From the NCBI GenBank assembly GCA_900660155.1, contig CABFPE010000075.1, positions 889,682 to 953,681 on the forward strand: a stretch of DNA of 64,000 nucleotides, written 5' to 3'. Position numbers and translations under genes: made by a program. Below the pieces are notes generated by a model. The model had not been told where the DNA came from and made no database searches. It worked only from the letters and a program-made list of their open reading frames with translations. This document shows positions 23,984 through 34,405 of this stretch, one piece after another (the stretch's first letter is position 1; each line of letters begins with the position of its first letter). This DNA is from Hofstenia miamia (taxonomy: Eukaryota; Xenacoelomorpha; Acoela; Hofsteniidae).

Positions 23984-24394
23984 CAGGATTGTCGTAGATC
24001 TGCATCTAGATATTAATCGATCCGATCCATGGATACCCACTGGATATATCCGAAAAATAATTTTATAGATATCCATGGATCATTGTGGATAAAAATAACA
24101 ATTTTTTTTAATTCTTATGGAAAAATTTTAAATAAAATAGCTTAAAACAAACAATAAAAACACACTCCCTATCATTTTGTTGCAAAAATTGTACATGTGT
24201 CATACGCATTGAGAGGCATTTGAAATTTTCAGTTTTTCGTTTAAAGTGTTCAAAAAACGCAAGAAATACGTATTTTAATTTTTTGGACGGAAAATTTTCC
24301 TGAAGACAATGGATGACTTACGGATCGATCCATCAACATTTTTGTGGATTGGATCGGATATGGATAGAAAAATATTTGATCCACGGCAACTCTG
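23984..24394. mobile_element. hAT-like MITE, GGATC-word family
   Basis: A 411-bp element with ends CAGGATTGTCGTAGATC and, inward from the right, CAGAGTTGCCGTGGATC (13 of 17 match). Perfect 8-bp duplications atgaatac lie at 23976-23983 and 24395-24402. Both arms are dense in GATCC/ATCCATGGAT/GGATCGGAT words, while the centre is plain A+T. There is no coding capacity. Confidence 0.88.
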
Positions 24395-24402
24395 ATGAAT
24401 AC

Positions 24403-25824
24403 ACACCCTAATGATATACAAAATCTAGGGTTTGGAATAACAATATAAAATTGAGCACAAGCTATTTCCAAAACAAATTAAGCGATACATAAGCAAATTT
24501 GGAGATAAACCATTTATGATTTTATACAAAAATGCGATTTGTCAAGATACGTGCACATGTGGTATTCGGAATATTTCAGTTAACACTGCTTATTGAGAAA
24601 TGCTATAGTTTTGACAAAATGCATATTTCATAAATATTAAAACTAAAAAACTGTGAGTAAATTCACAACACGTGGTTGTTAAATCGTAATAAATGCTGAG
24701 ATTTGCACGAAGCGCCATAAAACCATCACGCCAAACCGCAAAGAACAAATTAAAAATAATCAACCTTTGAACATAGAATGTCATAATACGAAAATGCACA
24801 CATGAGTTACAAAGACAAGTCAATGTTGATTGTACTGAAAACTTCCAAATTGCAGTGAATCTGCCCACAAAAATATAAGTAAGAACCGGTACTAACGATC
24901 TTACTATCCTATGCATGGATAATTTTAACATTAACGTTTTCAATTTATACAGGCTAGTGTAGACTTCGTACCTATGTACACCTCGTAATTCTTACTGAAA
25001 AAAATTGCCCTTTAAAAGAGCTCTTTTCGAATTATTTTTTATTGGAAAAAATTGGAGACGAGAATTCAGATAAAATAAAAGGAACCCCCTGATTAGATGA
25101 AGAAATTTAATAATTCTATCAATCATAACCGTTAAATGTTGAAAATAAATATTGTTATTTCAAGTGAAACTTTTTTGTGATCGTATATTCAGTCCACGGC
25201 CGTAGCTAAAAGGCCATGACCGTAATGACTCTGACTTAGTGTAAGAAAGTAAGGATATTACAGCCAATATCAATTCAACACATCAAGTATGTTGTCAGAT
25301 AAGAAAAAATTTCAAAGGAAAACTCAGACTAGAATTTTACAAGTAGGCAATAATGCTTATTATTTTAATAGAAAATATCATCCAGGTAAAATAAATTGAA
25401 TACTGAATAATAAATTACTACAAACGGTGAAAGCAAATTGCAATATAGAAATTCCTAAAATAGCACTTAAATAAATGGACAATTGGAGAGCATATGTTGC
25501 TTAGTTGAATTCATATTAGTTCTCGCATATTTAGAATAATGACTAAAATAGCGGGAATTGCTTTCAAATAAAAATGAGGACTTCTGTCGTAGAGACATTT
25601 TCATCAAATTAATTTTGTTTGGAAAATTAAGCTTTAGCATGATTGATGAGGACATTCCATTTTCGGAAACAGTTTCTCAGAGACTGTTGGCACTGAAGTC
25701 TTATGTGTTGCAAACATAACAAATGACCTCAGAAGCTCTTATTAAACAACTTGATACAGAAAAGCGCACTACTCACTAGCCAACAGAATAAAACCTGCCA
25801 AATCAAACTATAAACTATCTGATC
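24403..25824. other. Non-coding stretch
   Basis: No gene is supported. A 117-codon minus-strand open frame at 24590-24943 starts with TTG, is hydrophobic and matches nothing I know. Confidence 0.45.
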
Positions 25825-26695
25825 CAGGGTTCGCATTATTTAAACAAACTGTATCTTAAACACGTTTCAAACATGTTCTAAATTGTGTTTTAAGCAACCG
25901 AAAAATCATTTCAAACAAAATCTATTCTATATTTTGAGTGATTTGGGGGTAAAAGAAGCATTTCAATTCTATGGAATGATATATTGAACTTATTCGAAAT
26001 GTAAATATATCAATAGAATCTCCAAAATTAGAACTTTATCCAAGCGAAAGTAAGAAGTCCAGCAACAAGATATGGATGTCCCCTGAACTAAGAAGAATTT
26101 AAAATTAGGAACAAACAGCCTAATTAAAAGGGAAAGATATCGTGATTGTGATATTTAACACTAGAAGCTGTTTACCTCGCCCCTCTCCCCCATGTGCCTC
26201 TACGATGTTTACCTTAGTTAATGCCATTTTGTTAATAATTTAAACATCCGTGTACCCTTATTCTGGTTTTCAATTTTATCATTAATGAACTAATCTTTAC
26301 ACTATACAGCACTTCGAATTGTAGATATATCGATAGAATCAACAACATTCGAGGTTTTTCCAAGCGAAATTTTATAACACATGATGTTATTAATTGAATG
26401 ACGCTCATTATCCGCTTTCAAGAACTCATATTTTCAATTTCATTGGTGGGGATAATGAACAAGTTAGAGTTGAGTATAATGACGCACATCAGTGCACTAG
26501 TGCAATTTTTTGAGTCTCAAGTTATACTTGGAATCCTCTTTGGGGAAGGTAAGAAGAGTTTTTTTGCATGAGATTGCTGACTGAGTTATCTAAATGCTTT
26601 TCAATTTACTAAAAATTTTGAAATTAGCATTCGTTTTTGTAAAAAACATGTTTAACAGAAATGAAGTTTCATGTGTATGTTATTTCTGAAACCTG
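25825..26695. mobile_element. Probable non-autonomous hAT, TTTAAAC/ACATG-word family
   Basis: The left end CAGGGTTCGCA resembles that of the autonomous element at 9161 (CAGGGTTGACA). It is followed by similar words (TTTAAACAAACTG, CTTAAACACG, TTTCAAACATG). The right end, inward, is CAGGTTTCAGA, with AACATGTTTTTT-type words behind it. The flanks atctgatc (25817-25824) and atctggcc (26696-26703) match 6 of 8. At 871 bp it has no coding region. It is diverged, so the relation to 9161-11441 is suggestive only. Confidence 0.55.
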
Positions 26696-26858
26696 ATCTG
26701 GCCTCAAAATAGAAATTGAAAATATTTGGTGGGCATTACTTTCATTATTAAACGTTATTCCATAGTATGAATTTGTCTTCATTGAGTACGAAACATTATT
26801 GTTACATAAATTAACCCCAATAAAATGGAAATCTAGTGATTATACAAGTGCGAAAATA

Positions 26859-27032
26859 AGTGTATTCAGGAGCTAAGGAATAATATTATTATTGGAGGGG
26901 CTGAACTGAGGTCTTTCCAATACCAAAGCTTAAGTTTCTTACAATTACAAAGATTGGATGCCACCTGGTACAATTATTTGGCGGCTTCAGCTCTTCCAGT
27001 AACCCATGTTCCTTAGCCTTTGAGTGTACTGA
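26859..27032. mobile_element. Tc1/mariner-like MITE, about 174 bp, long inverted repeats
   Basis: The left arm AGTGTATTCAGGAGCTAAGG and the inward right arm AGTACACTCAAAGGCTAAGG are related. The similarity continues through TTATTGGAGGGGCTGAA versus TTACTGGAAGAGCTGAA, so the repeat is about 45 bp. TA lies at each flank (26857-26858; 27033-27034, with two extra bases on the right). Long inverted repeats and TA flanks fit a Tc1/mariner-derived fold-back MITE. There is no coding capacity. Confidence 0.65.
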
Positions 27033-27034
27033 TA

Positions 27035-29372
27035 AAACCTAACCTTATACAAACATTTTTGATGCTTCAACCACTACAAACTTGTGTTTGTAAATGGCAT
27101 ACAATACTTAAATAAAATATTTTCAACACAGTACAAAAATTTGTCAACTACTTAATAAAAATGGATTTACCTAGCGGAGAATTCATATCAATCTTCTAAT
27201 TACTTAAATTTATTTAAATATTTCAATTACTTCTAAAACAGCAGGAAACCAAGAAGAAAATTTAATTACATAATGCATAAATACTGATTTCAAAAGACTA
27301 ATTCCTTCATGACATAGCCTTAAAGTCCCCCAAACATGTCTGTTCTTTCACATTACTGATGATTTGAAGGTCAAATGTCTTACCTTCAAATGAAAAATTA
27401 CATTTTTCTTGCTAGCTGTGAAAGAACTTTAATGAATGACTAGACAGAGAATTTTAGTGATGTCATTATCAATTTTGCACTAAATTTAGAAATTCCAAGA
27501 TAAACACCAACTTGAGATAATATTTCGACCGTTCATAATTTGAAGACATTTGTTTGATATAACGATCCAGTTCCGCATTGACAAAGTTGCAGCTTATTGC
27601 ATATCAATAGACAGGGCGAGACAAAAACATATCATAACCAACCATTTATCCAATAATTGCTTTCGAATAATCAATTAGTTTACGTAAAAGCCAATTATCA
27701 ATTACCAATTTCAATTAGAGAAATATTAACACTTTGGTCTTGGTAAAAAAAATTGTTGAAAAACGAGTTTCAAAGAGCCTATTAAAATAAATATTTTTTA
27801 AAAAGAAATCTTCCTCGTCTTAAATTTCAATCAAATTCAAGTTAACCTTAAACTGCCTATTTCCATTTAAAAGGACAAACCTTTTTCCCAATTTCAAGCA
27901 ATTTTCTTCAAGCCTATTATGGAATTACGAAGTCTTGAGACATTGACACATTTATTGAAACAAAGTTGACAATTTTTACTAAAATGCATTGTAGTTCTTG
28001 CAGTAGTAATGTTCAGGTATTCAGGAAGTTGAAAACCCATGGGAACAACAACTAACCTTAACCTTTCTTTTTACGTAGGCAGAGCGCCCGAACCCATTGT
28101 AACGGTATGTGCCCAAATCCATAGGTTGCGATGCGAAAGCGCAACAGCATGCCTCAATGGGACAGGAACCGTGCGCGGTTTAAGTACAAAAAATCCTATT
28201 TACGGTCAAGCTTCAATAAATGTAAAATTACAAATTGCCAATCATCATTTACCAATCCCTTTAGGCACTTCGAAACGGACACCCATAAGTGTAGTTGCAA
28301 AAGCTATGACTTGGAAAATATTTCATTATTTTTCTCTGACGTACTAATATTCAGATCACAAATACAGCAATAGTATTTTATACACAGTATCTGTTCAAAA
28401 CTAGTAATTTAGTATTTGCTTCAGTTTGCAGCATATATTTCTGGATGCTGTGATTAAAAATCAATAACAAAATCACAGAGCGTAATGACTTAACGAATTG
28501 TAAATTATATAAGAGTATCATCTTGACAGAAGTTTTAAAATAGTTTGTCTATTGGCATTATTTGTTTAAAAGAATTCTCACGTAATCATATTGACGAATC
28601 TGAGATATTAATTGGAGCTTGTAAATATGGAAAAACACTTTTGTGACAGCCCTACTTTATACATTATATACTTTCTTTTGAGAAAATGTGTTTGATAAAC
28701 TAAAGACAGTTTGAATGACGCATCCTGTCGTTCATTACGTATTTTTAAAGTTTTCGAAATTATTAACTCAGTGTTATAAATTATTCTGTCAATTATAAAA
28801 AAATCTTGCCAATTTAAAGATTTGTTACCCACGTGTTGTGCTTTCTGACGTTTCTGACAGAGTTTAATATTTATATTACTTTTCTGTTAGCACTAAATGT
28901 CGGCTTTACAAACGATAATTGAAAAACCATTTATTTAAAGTGGGACACTGTTACAGTTTCTTTCTCGCTTATTAAAATAATCCTATTCTACAAAACATTC
29001 TTATTCCATTTTATTTAAACTGTTAGATTGTGCAAAAATTTATAAATATGCTATATGAAAAATGTTAACGGGTGATGAAGAGTATAGCATGGAAAAACTT
29101 ATCATGGATTTCTTCATTTCAATTTGATGGAATTTAAGGGATAAAATTACAGCATTATTATCATTAATAATTATTAACAATTTGACTGTGATGGTATCAT
29201 TGCGGGTACGGGTAAAAATAAACTGGATCCTGTTCACGAGTCGAATATCGCATCCCTCTCATGTATGCTCATAAAGATTAGTAAGTGATGTATAGAAGCA
29301 ATCAACACTGAATTAAATAATATATAAAGATGCAGATTAAATTTAGCAGTGGGAATTTCTATTTATGACACT
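27035..29372. other. Non-coding stretch with a G+C-richer island
   Basis: No gene is supported. At 28035-28180 a less A+T-rich island contains a branch-point- and acceptor-like stretch (aactaac, pyrimidine run, acgtag at about 28055-28078). It also holds a small hairpin (gttgcg ... cgcaac, about 28126-28146). Confidence 0.35.
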
Positions 29373-29760
29373 CAGGGTTTTCAAATCGAAGTTTGGTTTT
29401 CAAATGTTCAAACCAAATTCGAGCAATTTTTCTCTCTCTAACTTTCAAATCAAATTTTCGGAAATGTTCAAATCTCAAATTCCAAACATTGAGTCTAATC
29501 AACATTTCGTATTTAAATTTCAAATTTTTATGCAATTTTCATACTATTATGAAATAATTTATTGTCATTGATTAGATGTAGATAACAAAGTTATCTTTAG
29601 TTACAAAAAGCATGTGATTTGCATGGAAATGATTTAGGGTGTTTTTCTTCGCAAAAATTTAGTATAGTTACAAACTCAAACTTGGCAATATCAAATTTTG
29701 AAAGTTTGAGCTGCTGTGTCAAATTTCAAAGCTAAAGTTAATCAAAGTTTCAAATACCTT
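29373..29760. mobile_element. Probable hAT-like MITE, TTTCAAA-word family
   Basis: The left end CAGGGTTTTCAAA and the inward right end AAGGTATTTGAAA match at 9 of 13. Flanks atgacact and atcacgcc match 5 of 8. TTTCAAA/TTTGAAA words crowd both arms (29382-29480 and 29690-29755), with little in the centre. It is old and diverged. Confidence 0.5.
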
Positions 29761-29827
29761 ATCACGCCTATTCGGTTCGGTTGAGTTGTTTTCACAGACC
29801 GCTCGTGCAATCAAGTACTTTAAATCC

Positions 29828-29862
29828 TCGAGTATAAGCCGCACCATGAATAAGCCGTACCA
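29828..29862 (-). repeat. Fragment with repeated ATAAGCCGYACC words
   Basis: gtataagccgcacc and aataagccgtacc lie 17 bp apart. Phrases of this kind recur in non-autonomous DNA transposons of many animals (from memory, not checked). No termini were found. Confidence 0.3.
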
Positions 29863-29893
29863 CAAACTTTGAAGGTTGTTTTTTTTAATTTTA

Positions 29894-30362
29894 GGTATGC
29901 ACAGAGGTGCCGATTGTGCTATGGTACCATACCATTATTTACAACATTACGGATACCGTAATGACATGGTAGAGAAAAAAATTATGCCATAATGGCAATC
30001 AATAAATTATTGCTACATACACAGAATTTATATTAGCTTCAAAAAAATTGTTAAATTTAATGTCATATATCTTATATTTATATTAATAAGTGAATGAGTA
30101 AATATTTATTTTACAAATTGTTTTTAACAAAAAAACATTTTCATAAGATAGCAAGTTTTACGTGTTGCAAAAGTTTAGAAAGCAGCTTCACTTATATAAA
30201 CAAATACTAATTTTTAGACTGCGTCTGTAAGCAACAGCCAAACATTTAATCAAAATTTTGGTTAACAAGTGCGGTTACCATAATTAATTATTGAGGTTAC
30301 TTTTTCAGCTACGTGATAATTCAATAAATTCCCACCGTTATTGATGATTGCACGTGCATACC
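29894..30362. mobile_element. Possible MITE, GGTACCATACC-word type
   Basis: The two ends share GGTATGCAC as an inverted repeat (29894-29902 and 30354-30362). Inside the left end is CAGAGGTGCCGATT, a hAT-like terminus, followed by GGTACCATACC and TACGGATACCGTA words. GGTTACC words recur near 30272 and 30294. The two readings conflict over where the element starts, and no target duplication fits. Confidence 0.35.
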
Positions 30363-31142
30363 ACTAGATTCCAGCTACTCAAATAAGTCTGAAAGAGGAG
30401 AAAGTAGTTAAAGTAACACAACTACTAGCAAAGTAATTAGTGGAAATTCACATTAAACTCATTTTATAATGGTTATGTATTTTGTTCAGGAATATATTCT
30501 ACATTTTTTCATCTTTACTTAGTGCTTAAGTTGAAAACGAATACATCCTGTAGCATTGACAAGTATTGCCTATTATGTATATATATATATATACATCGGA
30601 TGTACGGGAGGGTTAGAATAAACCATCCCCTACCTATAAAAATAGGGTCGGTTGGTTTGTACGTGTCGGTGTCCGTTATGGTAATAGCTTGAGGCAATAA
30701 GTAAACCAACTATCAATGCAGCTTACGTCAAAACCATATTAAAGAAGTATTATTATGCAACTGTAAATTAAGTCCCGTTTCCAGTACTCGATTTGCTAAT
30801 TCATTGACAAATCGTACATCAAATCACATAACCACAATCAGGGTTATCATGTTATTAGCAATGAGTTATTAAAAGGCCATAAATCTACATGTTATTTACA
30901 CACCTTTCAAGTTAAGTGCGTCCAACAAATACCTACACAGTATTTTATTTGTTTTATCCTCGTCAGGTAATTTGTCCTTTACAGTGGACATTCAAATGTT
31001 CTGTTGGGGACATTCTTGATTTTCTGCAAATTACTGATGTAATTGTCCTCAAGTTTCAATCTGTACAAGTGCACCTTATCTGCAAGTATTTACCATCTGG
31101 AAGGATGTCATATCCAATACGTCAAAGCAGTATGTATATTGC
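30363..31142. other. Non-coding stretch
   Basis: No supported feature apart from a short (TA)n at 30578-30594. Open frames at about 30916-31200 may belong to the decayed hAT gene that follows. Confidence 0.4.
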
Positions 31143-31449
31143 GTTTCAAATTGTTCTGAATTGGCTCTCGGTGAGATCACTTTTGCTTCCAATTTGTTAG
31201 ATTATTTTTCCGCGAAAACTACAAAAACGTATCGTCGGATACCTGGTGCAAAAATGGTCTCGAATTGGGATTTTCAGATCGATTATTTTAAATTTCTTGC
31301 TCAATTGAAACAGCAATTGCATCAAGCGGGGAACTTGAACGCTACTTTTCAACCTTAGGATTGACGCATGGAAAGCTTCAGAGCTCTGTTTGCGTGTAAA
31401 CTTCCGGCTAAAATGATATTTTTCTACAAGAAGTTGAATAAAGCCTGAA
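31143..31449 (+). pseudogene. hAT transposase fossil, C-terminal dimerisation region
   Basis: At 31323 the forward strand reads SSGELERYFSTLGLTHGKLQ. After a shift of frame it continues KLPAKMIFFYKKLNKA to a TGA at 31447-31449. This matches the hAT C-terminal pattern SSG.ERVFST.G..H...RN.L...KA.KL.F....LN, which the intact transposase at 9361-11061 also carries. The preceding 60 codons (ASNLLDYFSAKTTKTYRRIP and on) are open but less recognisable. The N-terminal finger and catalytic motifs were not found nearby. It is a separate, older hAT family member. Confidence 0.6.
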
Positions 31450-32917
31450 ATTTTTCGTTTTTAAACAATTTTTGTGTTCATAACAGTATTTTTGGCATAA
31501 TGTACACAACCGAACTGTATGGAAATAATTTACGTGGTTTGCTGAGTAATCTTTGACTGGAAACTGCATCTTAATTATCACAATAAGCCTCTACACTGAT
31601 TGTATGGTTTTGTAAAATATAGAAAACTTACAGTAATACAATTCAAACGAAAAAGAAGATTTTCTGAAGTTAATATCTTACGCTTCTTAAGTTACAATAT
31701 AATTAGCACGATATTTTTATCAATACAATATCATAAGATAACATTCGGAAATTGAATTCTCTGATATTGATGAAGACAGCTAATTTTTTGTTACATATAT
31801 ATTATATATTTAGAATAGATAGAAGATTCATAGTAATAGGTCTAACGTACTTCAAGGAATTGGTTTTAAGAATTAAGATCCTCGAACAGCGGAAATAATC
31901 ACGATAAGTTCAAATCCCGTATGCCAGGTCCGTTTCCGTAGGATATAAGCCCGTGCTAGATACGGGCCCTACCCTACGCTAATCGCTGTTTCCATTTAGC
32001 CCTTGAATGAGAAATTCGAATAATGACATTCAAAAGTTCATTGAATTAAATCTTTAAAAAGATTAAGAAATACAGCTATTGTAGATAATGTCTTATTCAA
32101 AATAGACTTCGCTTTTTCTGTAAATGACAAAATTGAGAAATTTATTCATTTGTGCTGCAAGAATTTTTCCAAATTATTTTGCAAACGAATGAGTAATACT
32201 ATTGAGAAGGTAGTTATTTGGATCTAATGAGTCACCTTTTTTAATTGTGATGAAATGGCAGAATTCTTAAAATATCAGAAAGGTAATTGTCAATAATAGC
32301 AAGTGTTCCATAAATTTTGCAAAAAATTATATTGACTTTAATAATATTAATAAGTTTTAAGCCGCTGTTCTTTTATATCAACAATTACTTCACAAGTGAT
32401 TCCAACTTGGATTACTTAGTTTTTGAAATTTTAATATTAACGTTTAGATCAAAAATGCAATTAAATAATTTTTTGGACCGAACACTCGATACATTGACTA
32501 AAAGTTAATCGAAGGCAATTGCCAAAAATAAGAAACTACTTCTTAATTATCCGATAGGCAATAGTTGACTGGAGTCGCATGACTTGCTTTCGTCAAGTTT
32601 AAGAAGTGAAACTAATCCAAGGTTAAATTGAGAATTGACATTGCCATCAATTAGTTTACAAGAAGAATTTTGGTTACCAATTAATGCATTAAAACTTACC
32701 CATTCTCTATTCTTTCAAAGGTTCTATTAAATAAATTTGCAATTTTGCATTTATTGCTGCATATCCTGTTATCATCTCTATCAAGAACACGAATAATAAC
32801 TATAAGTGTAACTAAGCTTTATTTCTATTGAAATAAATAGTCTAAAAAATTTGCATTTAAAAGATAAAATAAAAATCAAACAAAAACCACAATTTTACAG
32901 TTCGCTATACATACATT
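31450..32917. other. Non-coding stretch with a possible SINE relic
   Basis: At about 31905-31980 a less A+T-rich island contains a B-box-like AGTTCAAATCCC and a perfect 6-bp hairpin GCCCGT/ACGGGC (31949-31954, 31962-31967). It may be a tRNA-derived SINE relic. Nothing else was seen. Confidence 0.3.
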
Positions 32918-33051
32918 TTGAAGCAGGAGACAAGTGGTATGAGCACAAGCCACAGGGAGTCATAGAGAATGATAAGGTTAAGATACTGTGGGACTTCAAC
33001 ATACAGACAAGCAAGGTGATAGAAGCACGGAGGCCAAACATAGTAGTGGTC
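32918..33051 (+). pseudogene. LINE polyprotein fragment (near C-terminal end)
   Basis: The forward frame reads HFEAGDKWYEHKPQGVIEND and then KVKILWDFNIQTSKVIEARR with PNIVVV. I recognise this from the C-terminal part of invertebrate non-LTR retrotransposon proteins, where KWYEH.P..V.EN..VK.LWDF.IQTD.VIEARRPDIVVVDK is strongly conserved. The RRPD...VV stretch resembles a PD-(D/E)XK nuclease core. Only about 45 codons survive. The match ends abruptly after IVVV, where unrelated SINE-like sequence begins. The exact LINE clade is uncertain. Confidence 0.65.
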
Positions 33052-33229
33052 CGATTGTGGAGTCCGCCTGATCGAAGATTCTTCGCACCCTCTGGCTATT
33101 TAAGGCTTGCCGGGGACTGAAGACCTTTTCTTTCGTTGCCACTTTCATATTAGCAAAGGGTGGGGCAGGGCTCGAACCCGGGTCTTCGCGGTCCCAGTTT
33201 CGCGTTCTACCCCTTGGCCACTGGGGCCC
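33052..33229 (-). repeat. tRNA-derived SINE with intact A and B boxes
   Basis: On the minus strand the unit begins GGGCCCCAGTGGCCAAGGGG at 33229. The A box TGGCCAAGGGG is at 33210-33220 and the B box GGGTTCGAGCCC at 33168-33179, spaced as in a tRNA-type polymerase III promoter. The acceptor-stem halves do not pair well and there is no tRNA 3' end, so this is a SINE head and not a tRNA gene. The body runs to about 33052, where it meets the LINE fragment. The island is clearly G+C-richer than its surroundings. Confidence 0.7.
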
Positions 33230-33230
<1 letters not shown>

Positions 33231-33268
<38 letters not shown>

Positions 33269-33282
33269 ATTATTATTATTAA
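33231..33282. repeat. (TTA)n microsatellite beside the SINE
   Basis: About 50 bp of TTA/ATT repeats with two interruptions, directly next to the SINE head. Confidence 0.9.
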
Positions 33283-34009
33283 TGGTTTATAATCATATCT
33301 GTTATACTATATAGACGGCATCAGCAACTTAGTTCATTATGGGAGCCATGAAATGAGCAAAAATCAATCTAAGTACACATCGGTAGCTGAAAGCAAAATC
33401 ATTGTATCTGCAAAAATTATGGATTTTGGTTTTTCAACAAAATTACTCTTAAGTGGTGATTTGAACAAATGCAAGTGTTTTTGATTCTCTAACATCAATA
33501 ATTCCCGTGTTATTCAAAGATGCATAACATGGTATGTACAATAAGTGCTGCACTGGACAGCATAGCAACAATACTTTCATTATTAATCTATAATAATGTA
33601 TATGCATTACTAATACCATGATGTCATGCAGTGATGATTTGCCGTTCTAGTCATTAAAAACAAATCACAATCACTTCTGGTGATATTAAAGTTCAAGGTT
33701 ATAGTTCTGGAGCGAATTTTCAAAGCATTTACTACTGCAATACATATGTGCAATACTTCAAAACCAGTAGGTAAGAAAAGTTTGCATCCGTCCTAACAAA
33801 ACAATGACATTGAGGCCAATAATGGCACAGCATTATCCTTCGAACTGCATTATTCTGAATATTCAACTACAATGGATTGCAGAGGCCAATATTACTTCAG
33901 TGTTTGTGCGCACTGGTAGTCACAAAAGAGTTAGCATCACCAACGTACTAAATGCTGCCGTCAATATAATACGAGGGATGACTAAGGAGTGAAGGGTGCG
34001 TGTCCAGGA
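33283..34009. other. Non-coding stretch, possible start of the next fossil
   Basis: No recognised feature. An open frame at 33804-33992 may be the upstream part of the coding fragment below. Confidence 0.35.
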
Positions 34010-34405
34010 TATCAGAAGTGGAACAACAGAAATGTTCTGATAATTTCTGGAGTCTGTTGGGTTCCTATGACAAACGGGCTTTATTTTTTACGGTCGAAAC
34101 TAAAAACATCAAACGGTGTACCGCCTACTAGAGTTAAATCATGTTCTGTCAAAGAATGGGCGAAGGGTAGCAGTATACAAACGGTTTTTTCTTAACGCTC
34201 TGTCCGTATTAGATATTGTGAGAAATGCCATTGAAAAAGCAGTCAATGCAAATGTCACATCAGGGCGACGAGATGGTAAAAACACAGCACCTGATGCAGT
34301 AGTTAAGTACATCAGAGATCATATCAATTCGTTTCCAAGCGATTATTGTCGTTCCCGAAAGACTCGTGAGTTTTTAGAAGTTCTCGGATCCACAAGCACA
34401 CTCTG
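34010..34405 (+). pseudogene. Eroded transposon-associated coding fragment, family unnamed
   Basis: The open frame ending at 34406 reads RRVAVYKRFFLNALSVLDIV, then a basic spacer, then APDAVVKYIRDHINSFPSDY followed by CRSRKTREFLEV. I recall the order (V.VCK.FFL.TL.I....V, basic linker, I..HI.SFP....HYCR..T.REYL) from a widespread uncharacterised protein family found with repeats in cnidarian and insect genomes. In that family a YL...L....MY..Y continuation follows, but here the frame ends. No termini were found. It could instead be a decayed host paralogue. Confidence 0.45.

Noticed and set aside
24590-24943. 117-codon minus-strand hydrophobic open frame
   Set aside because: TTG start, no conserved motif, composition explained by A+T-rich codons.
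33160-33229. tRNA gene on the minus strand
   Set aside because: A and B boxes are present but the acceptor and T-stem halves do not pair well and the sequence continues into a SINE body.
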